DNA of 64,000 bases. Source: Anaerotignum neopropionicum (lineage in GTDB: Bacteria > Bacillota > Clostridia > Lachnospirales > Anaerotignaceae). Below are positions 26,981 through 35,338 of the stretch, piece after piece. Under the pieces are notes generated by a model, which worked only from the letters and a program-made list of their open reading frames with translations, was not told the DNA's origin and made no database searches. A program made the translations under genes and the position numbers. How positions within the stretch are numbered: position 1 is the stretch's first letter; each line of letters begins with the position of its first letter. The stretch covers positions 1 through 64,000 of the forward strand of contig NZ_LRVM01000002.1 in the NCBI RefSeq assembly GCF_001571775.1, written 5' to 3'.

Positions 26981-27272
26981 CATGGGCTCCCGCAATGAAT
27001 TATTTTTGAGATTTGGAAAAAGCGAAGGGGAGTTTTAAGGTAGCCATGGTACGAAAGGCGGGGATTTACAAAAGGTTTCAAAAAAACCTGGGATAAGGTG
27101 AAATAGCGGTAATGATATAGCTAAAAAAATTTGGCTTTTGAAAAAGTTTAGACAAAAGGGACGTAGGAATGTGATAAATTAATATTGTGAAAAAAACAAG
27201 ATTACAAAAGGATGGCCCATTATCATGCATAGTCTGCACAGTTTTTGGAAAACTATTTTTGAGGTGATAAAA
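26981..27272. other. Intergenic region ahead of the small-protein pair
   Basis: Nearly 300 A-rich bases without a supported gene. A candidate promoter is TAGACA at about 27150-27155 with GATAAA at about 27173-27178 (17-bp spacing). A small hairpin AGGTTTCAAAAAAACCT lies near 27074-27090. Confidence 0.4.
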
Positions 27273-27428
27273 ATGGCAAAAGCAGGCATGAGACGTCCAA
27301 GTCCGGAAGAACCCCATGGGACAGAAAGCAACCACAAAACAAAATTCCCCAAAAATGATGCGCCCCCTGTTCCGGAAATTCAAGGGAAAGCAAAGCATGG
27401 GCATGAGAAGGCGGGGAGAATTAATTAG
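27273..27428 (+). CDS. Small conserved-looking hydrophilic protein, 51 residues
   Basis: MAKAGMRRPSPEEPHGTESN is followed by a Lys/Asn/Pro-rich tail with PPVPEIQGKAKHG. The ATG at 27273 has a strong RBS (GAGGTGATAAAA), while the longer upstream frame has none. It is strikingly hydrophilic and basic, without Cys or a membrane segment. I recall similar small proteins in Clostridia but cannot confirm it here. A spore or nucleic-acid-associated role is only a guess. It is followed by a second small protein with the same RBS type. Confidence 0.7.
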   Translation: MAKAGMRRPSPEEPHGTESNHKTKFPKNDAPPVPEIQGKAKHGHEKAGRIN

Positions 27429-27494
27429 GATATGAAAGCCGGAATTTTTTTGCAAAGGCTTTTTGATGACAAAACCTAAGAATGAGGTGATTTC

Positions 27495-27635
27495 ATGGAC
27501 AAAACACGAAAAAGACAGCAGGACCAAATAAGTAAAAATAAATTTAACAACGAATCCAAATCTCTAAAGGTGCAAAATCAAAATGGTACCCATAATTCGG
27601 TGAAAGAGGGTTTGGGGCCGAACACAAAAAGATAA
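27495..27635 (+). CDS. Small hydrophilic protein, 46 residues
   Basis: It starts MDKTRKRQQDQISKNKFNNE and ends with a Lys-Arg tail, rich in Asn, Gln and Lys. The ATG at 27495 is preceded by GAGGTGATTTC, nearly the same RBS as the previous small gene, and the frame is closed right before a terminator. Composition and size resemble small acid-soluble or DNA-coating proteins, but no family motif is seen. Unknown function. Confidence 0.6.
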   Translation: MDKTRKRQQDQISKNKFNNESKSLKVQNQNGTHNSVKEGLGPNTKR

Positions 27636-27640
27636 AGCAG

Positions 27641-27675
27641 AAAAGACATCCAAAAAAGAGGGTGTCTTTTTTTTG
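27641..27675 (+). terminator. Terminator after the small-protein pair
   Basis: AAAAGACATCC (27641-27651) pairs with GGGTGTCTTTT (27660-27670) followed by a T run. It separates the small proteins from the phage module. Confidence 0.85.
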
Positions 27676-27748
27676 TGTACAAAGTGGTTTTTCCATTAAG
27701 GGGTAAAATAGGGATAAAAAAATTGGGGGGGGAAGGAGGGGGCCTTTC

Positions 27749-28198
27749 ATGCCGAAAAACAGCAAAAAGAGCGTGCCCCATTATGAAAACAAGGAGGAGG
27801 TGGAGACGTTAGCGGATAAATATTTTGAAAAATGCAAGGGAGAAGCCTTACGGGATGACTATGACAACGTGGTTTATCAAAAAAATGGGGAGCCGACAAT
27901 GGTTGGGGCAAGGCCACCAACGGTGTCCGGTCTTGCTTTTGCGCTGCGCTTTCAATCCAGACAGGACTTCTTGAACTACACGGGAAAATTTGCGGAAACC
28001 GTTGCAAGGGCAAGGCTGAAGCTTGAGAGTTATGCGGAGGAACGTCTTTATGATAAAGATGGGTTGCAGGGGGCGAAATTTACGTTGACCAATAATTTTC
28101 AAGGGTGGGCAGAAAAAACAAGGGAGGATTTTGATACACAAATTTATGAAAAGTTAGACGGTATTTTGGAGGGGATAAACAATGCAGCTAAGCAGTAA
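27749..28198 (+). CDS. Phage terminase small subunit
   Basis: A 149-residue DNA-packaging protein. The pattern YFEKCKGEAL near residue 26, then GARPPTVSGLAFALRFQSRQDFLNY, is the typical small-terminase signature of A118-like phages (DNA-packaging gp3 family). It would recognise phage DNA and recruit the large subunit. RBS GGAAGGAGG is upstream; the 3' end overlaps the large subunit by 17 bases. It is the first gene of the structural operon. Confidence 0.88.
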   Translation: MPKNSKKSVPHYENKEEVETLADKYFEKCKGEALRDDYDNVVYQKNGEPTMVGARPPTVSGLAFALRFQSRQDFLNYTGKFAETVARARLKLESYAEERLYDKDGLQGAKFTLTNNFQGWAEKTREDFDTQIYEKLDGILEGINNAAKQ

Positions 28199-29402
28199 GC
28201 AAAAGGAATATTGGAATCATGCCAACTGCCGCTGGAACATCAAATCGGGGGCAACACGTTCGGGGAAAACATATTTGGATTATTACATCATTCCCAGAAG
28301 GATTCGGGCGGTGCGGGGGAAAGAAGGGCTTGTAGTGATTCTGGGCAACACAAAGGGGACGCTGCAAAGAAATATCATTGAGCCGTTGCAGAAGATATTT
28401 ACCCCGGCACTGGTTTCGGATATTCGATCGGATAATACAGCAATGCTGTTTGGAGAAAAGTGTTACTGTTTGGGGGCAGACCGGGAAAATCAAGTGGATC
28501 GTATTCGTGGGGCAAGTATTAAATATTGTTATGGGGACGAGGTGGTGACATGGCACGAGGGAGTTTTCCACATGCTGAAAAGTAGATTGGACAAGCCTTA
28601 CAGCTGTTTTGACGGAACTTGCAATCCGGAAAGTCCTAATCACTGGTTTTATAAATTTTTGCAAAGCGATGCAGATATTTATTTGCAAAATTACATTTTA
28701 GATGACAATCCATTTTTGAGCAGAGAGTTTGTGGAAAATTTAAAAAAAGAGTATCGTGGTACGGTTTTGTATGACCGATACATATTAGGAAAATGGGCAT
28801 TGGCGGAGGGCTTGATTTACAAGGAATTTGCGGATAATCCCAAAAAATTTATGATTGCAAAGGAGGATTTGCCCAAGCAGTTTGACTATATTGGCATTGG
28901 GCATGACTTTGGGGGCAACAAATCCAACCATGCCTTTGTTGCTACGGGGATTTCCTTTGACAATCATGTGTACAAGCTGCGGGCGAGGAGCATACAGGCA
29001 ACGGGCATGAGCTTTCATGCTTTGGAGAAGGAGTTAATTGATTTTGTGGAGGGAATTATTGGGGATTACGGCTATCCCAGCGGTGTTTACTGCGATAGCG
29101 CAGAGCAAACCATGATTAACAGTTACCGCCAGCATACAACATACCCCATTTACAATAGTATTAAGCGACCGATTAATGATAGGATTCGCTGTACACTATT
29201 GCTTATGGGTGGGGAGAGATACCATATTGTTGAGGGAGAGTGTGATGATCTTGTGAGGGGGCTTACTACGGCAGTTTGGGACAGTCAGGTTTTGGAGGAC
29301 AAGAGGCTGGACAACGGCAGCAGCGACATAGATATTTTGGATGCGGATGAATACAGTTTTGAATACTACATATACAGATTGGTGGGGAATTATGATGCTT
29401 AA
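28182..29402 (+). CDS. Phage terminase large subunit (PBSX family)
   Basis: A 406-residue packaging ATPase/nuclease. The Walker A-like motif SGATRSGKTYLDY is near residues 22-34, the Walker B region GASIKYCYGDEV near 110-121, and the RNase H-like nuclease is suggested by IGIGHDFGGNK near 238 and VYCDSAEQTM near 303. The protein is full length for the family, so packaging function may be preserved. It overlaps the portal gene by 8 bases. Confidence 0.92.
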   Translation: MQLSSKQKEYWNHANCRWNIKSGATRSGKTYLDYYIIPRRIRAVRGKEGLVVILGNTKGTLQRNIIEPLQKIFTPALVSDIRSDNTAMLFGEKCYCLGADRENQVDRIRGASIKYCYGDEVVTWHEGVFHMLKSRLDKPYSCFDGTCNPESPNHWFYKFLQSDADIYLQNYILDDNPFLSREFVENLKKEYRGTVLYDRYILGKWALAEGLIYKEFADNPKKFMIAKEDLPKQFDYIGIGHDFGGNKSNHAFVATGISFDNHVYKLRARSIQATGMSFHALEKELIDFVEGIIGDYGYPSGVYCDSAEQTMINSYRQHTTYPIYNSIKRPINDRIRCTLLLMGGERYHIVEGECDDLVRGLTTAVWDSQVLEDKRLDNGSSDIDILDADEYSFEYYIYRLVGNYDA

Positions 29403-30741
29403 AGCAGTTTGGAATTACATTTTACAGATTTTTGGCATTACGAAAACAAATACAACAGGGGAACAGCTGACGGAAAACATGGGTTTTACCCAGAAATATG
29501 AGGCAGTGGAGGAAATGAATTTTACTGCTATTTTTGCCAACAGGCTTGCTACCCTTGCCATGAGCGAAAGCACGGCAGATGTGGTTGGAAATAATGGCAG
29601 AGTGGCTTTGTTAGACCAATGCTTAGGGGAGGTTTGGGGATGGATGAAGCGGGTTGTTTCACGTATGCTGGGTACTGGTGGGTGCATCATTGTGCCTTAT
29701 GTCAGGCTTGGGGGGATTCAATTCGATGTTTTATCTCAGGAGAGAATTGTAATCCATGAAAAGCAAGGAAACCGCATTACCAGAGCAACGGTTTTAGCAG
29801 ACAGCGTGAAGCAAAAGGAAAAGCAATATTTCAGATGGGTGGACTATCGGGTGGCTGAGGGGAATCTTTATATTACAAACAAGGTTACCGACCAGTGGGG
29901 GAATAATGCTTTCTTGGAGCAATGGGCGGAAATTGAGGATATCGCCATTTCTGGCGTGGATCGTGTATTAGTTGCCTTTTTTCAATCGCCTGTGGATAGC
30001 AGGCGGTTTAGCGACGAATATGGTGTCCCCATTACTTATGGGTGTGATGGTTTAATTAGAGAGATTTTTGAGTGTTTTGAGCAAATTCGGGACGAGTATA
30101 AGCTTAAAGAGGTAAAAATTTTTGCCGACGAGCGTATGTTTCAAAAAGATGCCAAAACGGGGAAATATCGAATGCCAAGCAAGGTATTTTTTGCCGCTCA
30201 TGGCAAGGAAAGCGGCGATATGATTGAAGTGTTTAGCCCGGAAATTCGCCACAGCAGTTATTATGAACGGCTGCAATACTTATTTGGGCTTTTGGAAAAA
30301 AGTATAGGCACAAGCAAGGGGGTTTTAACGGCACCGGAAACGCGAGGTGCCACAGCTACGGAGATTAAAGCGGGGCTTTATGATACTTATTCTATGATTG
30401 GGGACATCCGTAATGCCATTGAAAAAGGGGTACGGGATTACATTTATGCGTGTAATGTTTTAGCCAATTGTTATGAGTTGGCACCTATGGGGGAATACGG
30501 TGTTCGCTTTGACTGGTCCTATGAGATGATAGAAAGCAGCAGTGAAACATGGGGGCAGTTGAAGGATGCCTTGGACTTAGGGGTAAAAAGCAAGGTGGAG
30601 TTAAGGCAATGGCTGAATCCAAACGAAACAACGGATGAAGCACAAAAGGTTTTAGATAAGCTAGCAGAAATGCAAGACCTCGGGAAAGGGAAAGGCCTTG
30701 GGGATGTGCAAGACCTTGAGGAAGTGCCCCAAACCCTATGA
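29395..30741 (+). CDS. Phage portal protein
   Basis: A 448-residue portal (A118/Gp6-like), the ring at the capsid vertex through which DNA enters. Recognisable features are MGFTQKYEAVEEMNFTAIFA near residue 28 and the conserved TKGVLTAPETRGATATEIKAG-like block near residues 305-328. The second of two adjacent ATGs fits GGTGGGG better. The last roughly 20 codons (GKGKGLGDVQDLEEVPQTL) are written in sequence that resembles the intergenic repeat family, so the natural C-terminus may have been replaced. Confidence 0.85.
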   Translation: MLKAVWNYILQIFGITKTNTTGEQLTENMGFTQKYEAVEEMNFTAIFANRLATLAMSESTADVVGNNGRVALLDQCLGEVWGWMKRVVSRMLGTGGCIIVPYVRLGGIQFDVLSQERIVIHEKQGNRITRATVLADSVKQKEKQYFRWVDYRVAEGNLYITNKVTDQWGNNAFLEQWAEIEDIAISGVDRVLVAFFQSPVDSRRFSDEYGVPITYGCDGLIREIFECFEQIRDEYKLKEVKIFADERMFQKDAKTGKYRMPSKVFFAAHGKESGDMIEVFSPEIRHSSYYERLQYLFGLLEKSIGTSKGVLTAPETRGATATEIKAGLYDTYSMIGDIRNAIEKGVRDYIYACNVLANCYELAPMGEYGVRFDWSYEMIESSSETWGQLKDALDLGVKSKVELRQWLNPNETTDEAQKVLDKLAEMQDLGKGKGLGDVQDLEEVPQTL

Positions 30742-30828
30742 ACTTTTGAAAAGGTTCAAACAAAACTTTAGCAAGGCTTCACTTAGAATAATTATCAATT
30801 CTATTGAAAACCAAAGGTTTTCAATAGA
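30709..30828 (+). repeat. Partial repeat copy overlapping the portal C-terminus, with hairpins
   Basis: CAAGACCTTGAGG...GCCCCAAACC at 30709-30734 matches the left end of the element at 23764, and the portal stop codon at 30739-30741 lies inside it. GAACTTTTGAAAAGGTTC (30740-30757) is a hairpin. TCTATTGAAAACC (30800-30812) and GGTTTTCAATAGA (30816-30828) form a perfect 13-bp stem with a 3-base loop. Confidence 0.6.
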
Positions 30829-31043
30829 ACGTAGACAAACCTTGGGCGTTGCCCTCTCACTGCCCAAGATAGGGCAGTCGGCAAAGCCGACTTTTGCTTG
30901 GCAAAAGTGATGACCAAACCCACTTGCTTTTTGAAAAAAGCAAGACCAAAAACTTTTACACAACCCGCATTTTATGCGGGTTTAGATGGGTCTAGGGACG
31001 ACGCCCCTTGCAGAGGTTTGGGGATAGAGTCCCCAAGGTCTTG
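30829..31043 (+). repeat. Second full copy of the hairpin-rich repeat element
   Basis: It runs from AACCTTGGGCGTTGCCC to GTCCCCAAGGTCTTG and repeats the module order of the copy in the his operon: TTTTT/AAAAA hairpin, CAAAAACTTTT, AACCCGCAT/ATGCGGGTT hairpin, then AGGGACGAC...CCCCAAGGTCTTG. An extra block at 30861-30920 (TGCCC...GGGCA, GTCGGC/GCCGAC, TTTTGC/GCAAAA) corresponds in reverse orientation to the 59-bp tandem repeat at 62940-63113. The gap between portal and scaffold (30742-31218) holds no gene. Confidence 0.75.
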
Positions 31044-31218
31044 ACCTAGGTCTTGCCATTGCCCTTTTCTTGTCTTTGGGCAATAGACGTTAAACAGGCC
31101 TTTTTTTGTACCCTTTCCCAGGGATAAAAGGGGTGGCTCAATATCGGGACTGGCCGAATAAAAAGGATAGAGCCTGAATGATTACATATTATTGTAGAAG
31201 CGAAAGGAGCACATAATC

Positions 31219-31767
31219 ATGGAATGGTTGAAGGAAATTTTGAATGGATTGGAAAATGCACAGGAATTGGAGAAAAAAATTACCGAGGGTATCGGGAAAA
31301 ATTTCGTTGCAAGAGCTGATTTTAACGCAATAAACAGTGCCAAAAAAGGATTGGAGGCACAGCTTTTGCAGCTTCAGGAGGACTCTAAACAGGAGGACAG
31401 CTTTAAGCAAAGACTGGAGGAATTGGAACGAAAAACTGCCGCTGAAAAAGAAGAAGTTCTTCGCAAGGAAAAGGAAGCCGCGCAAGAGGTTTATTTGAAA
31501 AAACGCTTTGATGAGGCTGTTGGTGAAAACAAATGGCGGGATGAGCTGACGGAAAAGTCTGTTTTTGCTGAGTTTCATGCCGCTGTTGCTATGGACGTAA
31601 ACAAAGGTAAGGAGGATATGGAAATCTTGGCCGAATTGACCAAGGATAAAAACTACTTTTTAAACCCCAATAGACCTATTGAAATGGCAGGTATGGGTCG
31701 TGTTAGTCTGACCAAGGTGGAAGAAAACAAAATGAGAGCATTGATGGGATTAACTTTGAAGGATTGA
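31219..31767 (+). CDS. Phage scaffolding protein (GP20-like)
   Basis: A 182-residue protein, mostly coiled coil and highly charged (about residues 40-95 with EELERKTAAEKEEVL), followed by a C-terminal region with FLNPNRPIEMAGMGR that would bind the capsid protein. Size, composition and position directly before the capsid gene fit the GP20 minor structural/scaffold family. RBS AAAGGAG is upstream. Confidence 0.87.
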   Translation: MEWLKEILNGLENAQELEKKITEGIGKNFVARADFNAINSAKKGLEAQLLQLQEDSKQEDSFKQRLEELERKTAAEKEEVLRKEKEAAQEVYLKKRFDEAVGENKWRDELTEKSVFAEFHAAVAMDVNKGKEDMEILAELTKDKNYFLNPNRPIEMAGMGRVSLTKVEENKMRALMGLTLKD

Positions 31768-31782
31768 GAGGAGAGAGAAAAT

Positions 31783-32649
31783 ATGGGAATTACATTGGCA
31801 AAAAACTACACAAACTTGATTGACGAGGTATATAAAAGCGCTTCGGTAACAGCAGACTTAACCAGTGACAGTAATATGATGAAGGCAGGGGGTAACGGTA
31901 ACGAAATTTTATACCCCCAAATTAGCGTTTCCGGCTTAGGTAACTATGACAGAAACAGCGGCTATACCAACGGTTCTGTTGATGTGGTATGGAAGACAGC
32001 TGCATTTAACTATGATAGAGGTACAAAGCTTTCTATTGATACTATGGACGATGCAGAAACCTTCCAGGTAGCTTTCCATATGGCGGGTGCAACCTTGCAG
32101 AGGGAAAAGGTCGCACCCGAGGCGGATGCCTTTACCTTTGCAACCTTAGCAGGAACAGAGGGGATTTCTACGGCAACTGCAGCAACCTACGCATCAGCAG
32201 AGGTGTTTTTGGAGGCCTTGATGGCGGCAAAAAGCAAGATGGATGAGGACGAAGTGCCTGAGGAGGGCAGAATTTTGTATGCCACCCATGCCCTTTTCAA
32301 CAGCGTAATGGCATTGGACACTACAAAATCCAAAGAGGTGTTAACCAGCTTTGAAGTCATTCGCAAAGTGCCTCAGAGCCGCTTCTACACAGCCATTGAC
32401 CTTTTGGACGGCAAAACTGCAGGTGAGGAGCTGGGGCATTACAAAAAGGCAATGGACGGTAAGGACATCAATTTTATGATTGTACATAAGGGTGCGGTGA
32501 TTAAGTTTGACAAGCACGTTGTAGGCGATGTTATCGATCCTGCGGGGAACCCTGATGCGGATAGCTACATTGTGAAATACCGCAAATATGGCATTGTTGA
32601 TGTTTACAAAAATAAGGTGGCAGGAATTTACTTGTCCCATAAGGCATAA
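31783..32649 (+). CDS. Phage major capsid protein
   Basis: A 288-residue coat protein. It begins ITLAKNYTNLIDEVYKSAS and contains an N-terminal arm, a KAGGNGNEILYPQISVSGLG segment near residue 40 and ATHALFNSVM near 178. It resembles the capsid of A118-like phages. Intact length and the tight spacing to the scaffold gene (15 bases) suggest it is still expressed. Confidence 0.88.
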   Translation: MGITLAKNYTNLIDEVYKSASVTADLTSDSNMMKAGGNGNEILYPQISVSGLGNYDRNSGYTNGSVDVVWKTAAFNYDRGTKLSIDTMDDAETFQVAFHMAGATLQREKVAPEADAFTFATLAGTEGISTATAATYASAEVFLEALMAAKSKMDEDEVPEEGRILYATHALFNSVMALDTTKSKEVLTSFEVIRKVPQSRFYTAIDLLDGKTAGEELGHYKKAMDGKDINFMIVHKGAVIKFDKHVVGDVIDPAGNPDADSYIVKYRKYGIVDVYKNKVAGIYLSHKA

Positions 32650-32663
32650 GGAGGCTTTTAATT

Positions 32664-32885
32664 ATGGCAAAAACAGTAGGTTTGGGTACAAAGCCGGAAA
32701 AATTAAATCCGAGTTTTTTGGAAGAAGACAGTAAGAGTTTGCAGACTGAAATGGACAAGCTTCGCAAGGAAAAAAAGAAGGTGCTTGAGGAAAACAAGTC
32801 TTTGAGAAATGAAATAGCTTTGTTGAAAAAAGGGGTTGCAGAGAAAAAGCAAGAGGTAGCGGAACAGTCAGAAGATAAGGCGTAA
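32664..32885 (+). CDS. Small coiled-coil phage protein, 73 residues
   Basis: A short charged protein. After a Gly/Lys start (MAKTVGLGTKPEKLNPSFLE) almost the whole chain is one predicted coiled coil with heptads of Leu and Lys/Glu. RBS TAAGGAGG. It sits between capsid and connector genes where many A118-like phages keep a small head protein. Exact role unknown. Confidence 0.75.
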   Translation: MAKTVGLGTKPEKLNPSFLEEDSKSLQTEMDKLRKEKKKVLEENKSLRNEIALLKKGVAEKKQEVAEQSEDKA

Positions 32886-32902
32886 GAAAGGGGGAAACGG
32901 CA

Positions 32903-33253
32903 ATGGCTTATGCAACCTATGATTTTTATCAGGAAAGCTTTGGGGGAAATGCCATCTCTCAAGCTGATTTTGACCGCTTTGCAAAACGAGCGTCGGAATA
33001 TCTTGATTTGGTTACCCATGGGAGGGCGGCTTTCTATTGGGATGATGAGGATTTAGTGAAAAAAGCTTGCTGTGCAGTGGCGGAAGCAATCAAAATCAAC
33101 GAGGAGGGGGGCGGCGTTGTGGCAGAAAGCGTTGGGAAAATAACCAGAAATTATGCCGCCGGAATTACCAATACGCCCAATGAAGAGGAGCGCCTTTCCA
33201 TTGCCGTTTGCCGTTATTTATTGCCAACAGGGCTTTTGTATTTGGGGGTGTAG
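32903..33253 (+). CDS. Phage head-tail connector protein (Gp6/HTC1-like)
   Basis: A 116-residue, mostly alpha-helical protein starting MAYATYDFYQESFGGNAI with FDRFAKRASEYLD, the pattern of head-tail adaptor proteins that dock below the portal. It is encoded directly after the head genes, as usual. RBS AAGGGGG. Confidence 0.82.
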   Translation: MAYATYDFYQESFGGNAISQADFDRFAKRASEYLDLVTHGRAAFYWDDEDLVKKACCAVAEAIKINEEGGGVVAESVGKITRNYAAGITNTPNEEERLSIAVCRYLLPTGLLYLGV

Positions 33254-33256
33254 GGC

Positions 33257-33622
33257 TTGAATTCAAAGGAAGTTTGTACGGTATTCAATAGAATTTACGA
33301 CCCGATTTTTCGCAAATATATTTTACAACCAACAGTAATCACAGGGGTTTTTTGGCAAGCAGAATTGGGGGCAAGGCTTACGAAAGAGGAGATTTATGAG
33401 GCAAATGAGGTGCATATCTTCATACCGTCTTTGGCGGAAGCTACTCGGATTTTTGGTACCAATGAAGAATTTCAGGAAAACCCAACGAAGTATTTTGCGT
33501 TGCGCCCTGAGGATAAAATTATGCGGGGAATTTCTTCCGGAAGAAGTCTTACCATTGTATCGGTCAGTACCTTTGACTATGGCAGTAAGGACTTACAGCA
33601 TTGGGAGGTGGTGGCAAAGTGA
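33257..33622 (+). CDS. Phage minor head/connector protein
   Basis: A 121-residue protein that I place by position as the second head-tail joining protein (minor capsid type). It shows a beta-rich pattern with GVFWQAELGARLTKEEIYEA and KIMRGISSGRSLTIVSVSTF. The start is TTG at 33257, with GGGGGTGTAGGG before it. It overlaps the next gene by 4 bases when that gene starts at 33619. Confidence 0.72.
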   Translation: MNSKEVCTVFNRIYDPIFRKYILQPTVITGVFWQAELGARLTKEEIYEANEVHIFIPSLAEATRIFGTNEEFQENPTKYFALRPEDKIMRGISSGRSLTIVSVSTFDYGSKDLQHWEVVAK

Positions 33623-34017
33623 GTTTTTCCGTGGATTTGGGCAGTCTGGATGCATTGAAAAAACGCCAAGGCTTAGGCGTGAATGGTAGAATACAGCAAT
33701 ATATTGACCAAGAAGTACTTCGTCGGATGGCGCCTTTTACACCCTTTGATACAGGGGCGTTGCAAAACAATGTGTACGTGAAAAACGGAGAGGTGGTGTA
33801 TACTGTGGCTTATGCAAGATATTTATACTACGGGAAGGTCATGGTTAGCCCAAGTACTGGCTCTACATGGGCAAAGAGCGGCGAGAAAAAAATGCGAACG
33901 CAGAGGTCGTTGCAATTTAAAGGAGCGCCTATGCGAGGGGCATATTGGTTTTTGCGCATGAAGTCCCAATATAGCCAGGAAATTTTAAAGGGGGCAGGGA
34001 AGCTAATTGGAAAATAA
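33619..34017 (+). CDS. Phage minor capsid / head-tail joining protein
   Basis: A 132-residue protein with IDQEVLRRMAPFTPFDTGAL near residues 28-47 and YTVAYARYLYYGKVMVSPSTG near 62-82, the pattern of the minor-capsid/HK97 gp10-like family that completes the neck. The GTG at 33619 is preferred to an upstream TTG because GGGAGGTGG then acts as RBS. It overlaps the next gene by 11 bases. Confidence 0.82.
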   Translation: MSFSVDLGSLDALKKRQGLGVNGRIQQYIDQEVLRRMAPFTPFDTGALQNNVYVKNGEVVYTVAYARYLYYGKVMVSPSTGSTWAKSGEKKMRTQRSLQFKGAPMRGAYWFLRMKSQYSQEILKGAGKLIGK

Positions 34018-34450
34018 AAGTATAACACAGGCCATTCGAGAATTTTTTTGTACTTGCCCATTGCTAAAGGATGGGGCCATTCATGTGGACTATCTTGGAA
34101 TTTGCCCTACAGAATACAGTATTGACGGTATGCCTGCCAAAAAAGAAATAAAGTCTTACATTGACGGGAGTGCTCTTTGTCAGTTTGTATTTACCTTTGG
34201 AAGTGTAGAGAGATATGGTTCTGATGTGGATACAAACGTGGAAAATAGCGGATTTTATGAAAATTTTGTGAAATGGTTGAAGGAAAAAAGCCAAAAAAAA
34301 GAGCTCCCGTTTTTGGGGATTGGCCGTGAGGCGTTGCGTATAGAGGCGGAGAGCGAAGGCTATGTAATTGACGCAAGAGAAAATACGGCAAGGTATCAGA
34401 TACAATGCCGATTCATTTATTTTGAGAAAGGGGTAGAAAAAATATCATGA
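34007..34450 (+). CDS. Phage minor capsid / tail terminator-like protein
   Basis: A 147-residue protein in the position of the tail terminator, before the tail tube gene. It shows CPLLKDGAIHVDYLGICPTEYSIDG and a central aromatic stretch, ALCQFVFTFGSVERYG. It starts with TTG behind GGGGGCAGGGAA. Assignment relies on gene order as well as sequence; overlap with the next gene is 4 bases. Confidence 0.7.
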   Translation: MENKSITQAIREFFCTCPLLKDGAIHVDYLGICPTEYSIDGMPAKKEIKSYIDGSALCQFVFTFGSVERYGSDVDTNVENSGFYENFVKWLKEKSQKKELPFLGIGREALRIEAESEGYVIDARENTARYQIQCRFIYFEKGVEKIS

Positions 34451-34938
34451 GTGATACAGTAATGAGACATCAAATTGCAGATTATTTAAATACAAGTAGT
34501 ACCGAAACACCAAGTTTTGCGTTGATGGGTGTGGGGTTTAACACCTTAGACGAAAATCCCAATGCCCAGACGGATGGGAAAACCTATATTCATCAAAAGG
34601 CGCAGTCAAGCCAGATTAAAAACTATCAGACACAGTTTCCCTTTGATACGGATTTGATTGCATCGGAGGAAGCGGTTATGGCGCTCTATAGCATCGGGCG
34701 AAATCAAAGAACAGGGGCTGATGCTGAGCTGGAATATGTTCGTGTGGAGCTGTTTCAGCCTCATGTGACCTTAGAAAATACCTTTAGCGCAAGAAAATTT
34801 AAGGTTGCTGTTGCCGTGACGGGCATTACCGGCGCAGGCGGCGAAGCGGTGAAGGTAACAGGCACCCTCCACGGGGTGGGCGATCCTGTTTATGGTACTT
34901 TTAACACAACAACGAAAATTTTTACCGAAACGGCATAA
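34447..34938 (+). CDS. Phage major tail tube protein
   Basis: A 163-residue protein. The early LMGVGFNTLDENPNAQTDGK segment and YIHQKAQSSQIKNYQTQFPF are typical of tail tube proteins in Firmicute siphoviruses and PBSX-like elements. It would polymerise around the tape measure. The ATG is coupled to the preceding gene. Confidence 0.82.
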   Translation: MSDTVMRHQIADYLNTSSTETPSFALMGVGFNTLDENPNAQTDGKTYIHQKAQSSQIKNYQTQFPFDTDLIASEEAVMALYSIGRNQRTGADAELEYVRVELFQPHVTLENTFSARKFKVAVAVTGITGAGGEAVKVTGTLHGVGDPVYGTFNTTTKIFTETA

Positions 34939-34963
34939 TTTTTCAGGGCAAAGGGGGATTGTT

Positions 34964-35338
34964 ATGAGCAGCTTTCTAAGAAGAGAAACCAAACGCGAGG
35001 TTCATATTTTGGGGCAAGGATATACAGTGGATTTTGGCAGAGATGCTATTGCTCTTATTTTTAAAAAGGTTCAAGGCGAGTTTGAACAAATTGAGAATAA
35101 GGACAGAGGCGATTTAGGGCAGGCGGAATGCTTCCATGAAATGCAAAACGAGGAAAAAACAGTGCTGAAAAGGGCAATCGGAGAGATTCTGGATTGCTCT
35201 GAAGGAGTTCATAATATTTTTCAAGGAGAGGATACCATTGTACTGCACAGGGATATTTATACTTATTTGGTGGAGGAATATATTGATGTTATGAGAAAAA
35301 AATCCCCCTATGACGTGGAAAGGATTGAAGGTCTATGA
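34964..35338 (+). CDS. Phage tail assembly chaperone (gpG-like)
   Basis: A 124-residue helical protein starting MSSFLRRETKREVHILGQGY, in the chaperone position between tail tube and tape measure. The ATG at 34964 has AAGGGGG at the proper distance; a longer upstream frame overlaps the previous gene and lacks an RBS. It overlaps the Gp15 gene by 4 bases. No slippery heptamer for a G/GT frameshift is obvious. Confidence 0.72.
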   Translation: MSSFLRRETKREVHILGQGYTVDFGRDAIALIFKKVQGEFEQIENKDRGDLGQAECFHEMQNEEKTVLKRAIGEILDCSEGVHNIFQGEDTIVLHRDIYTYLVEEYIDVMRKKSPYDVERIEGL

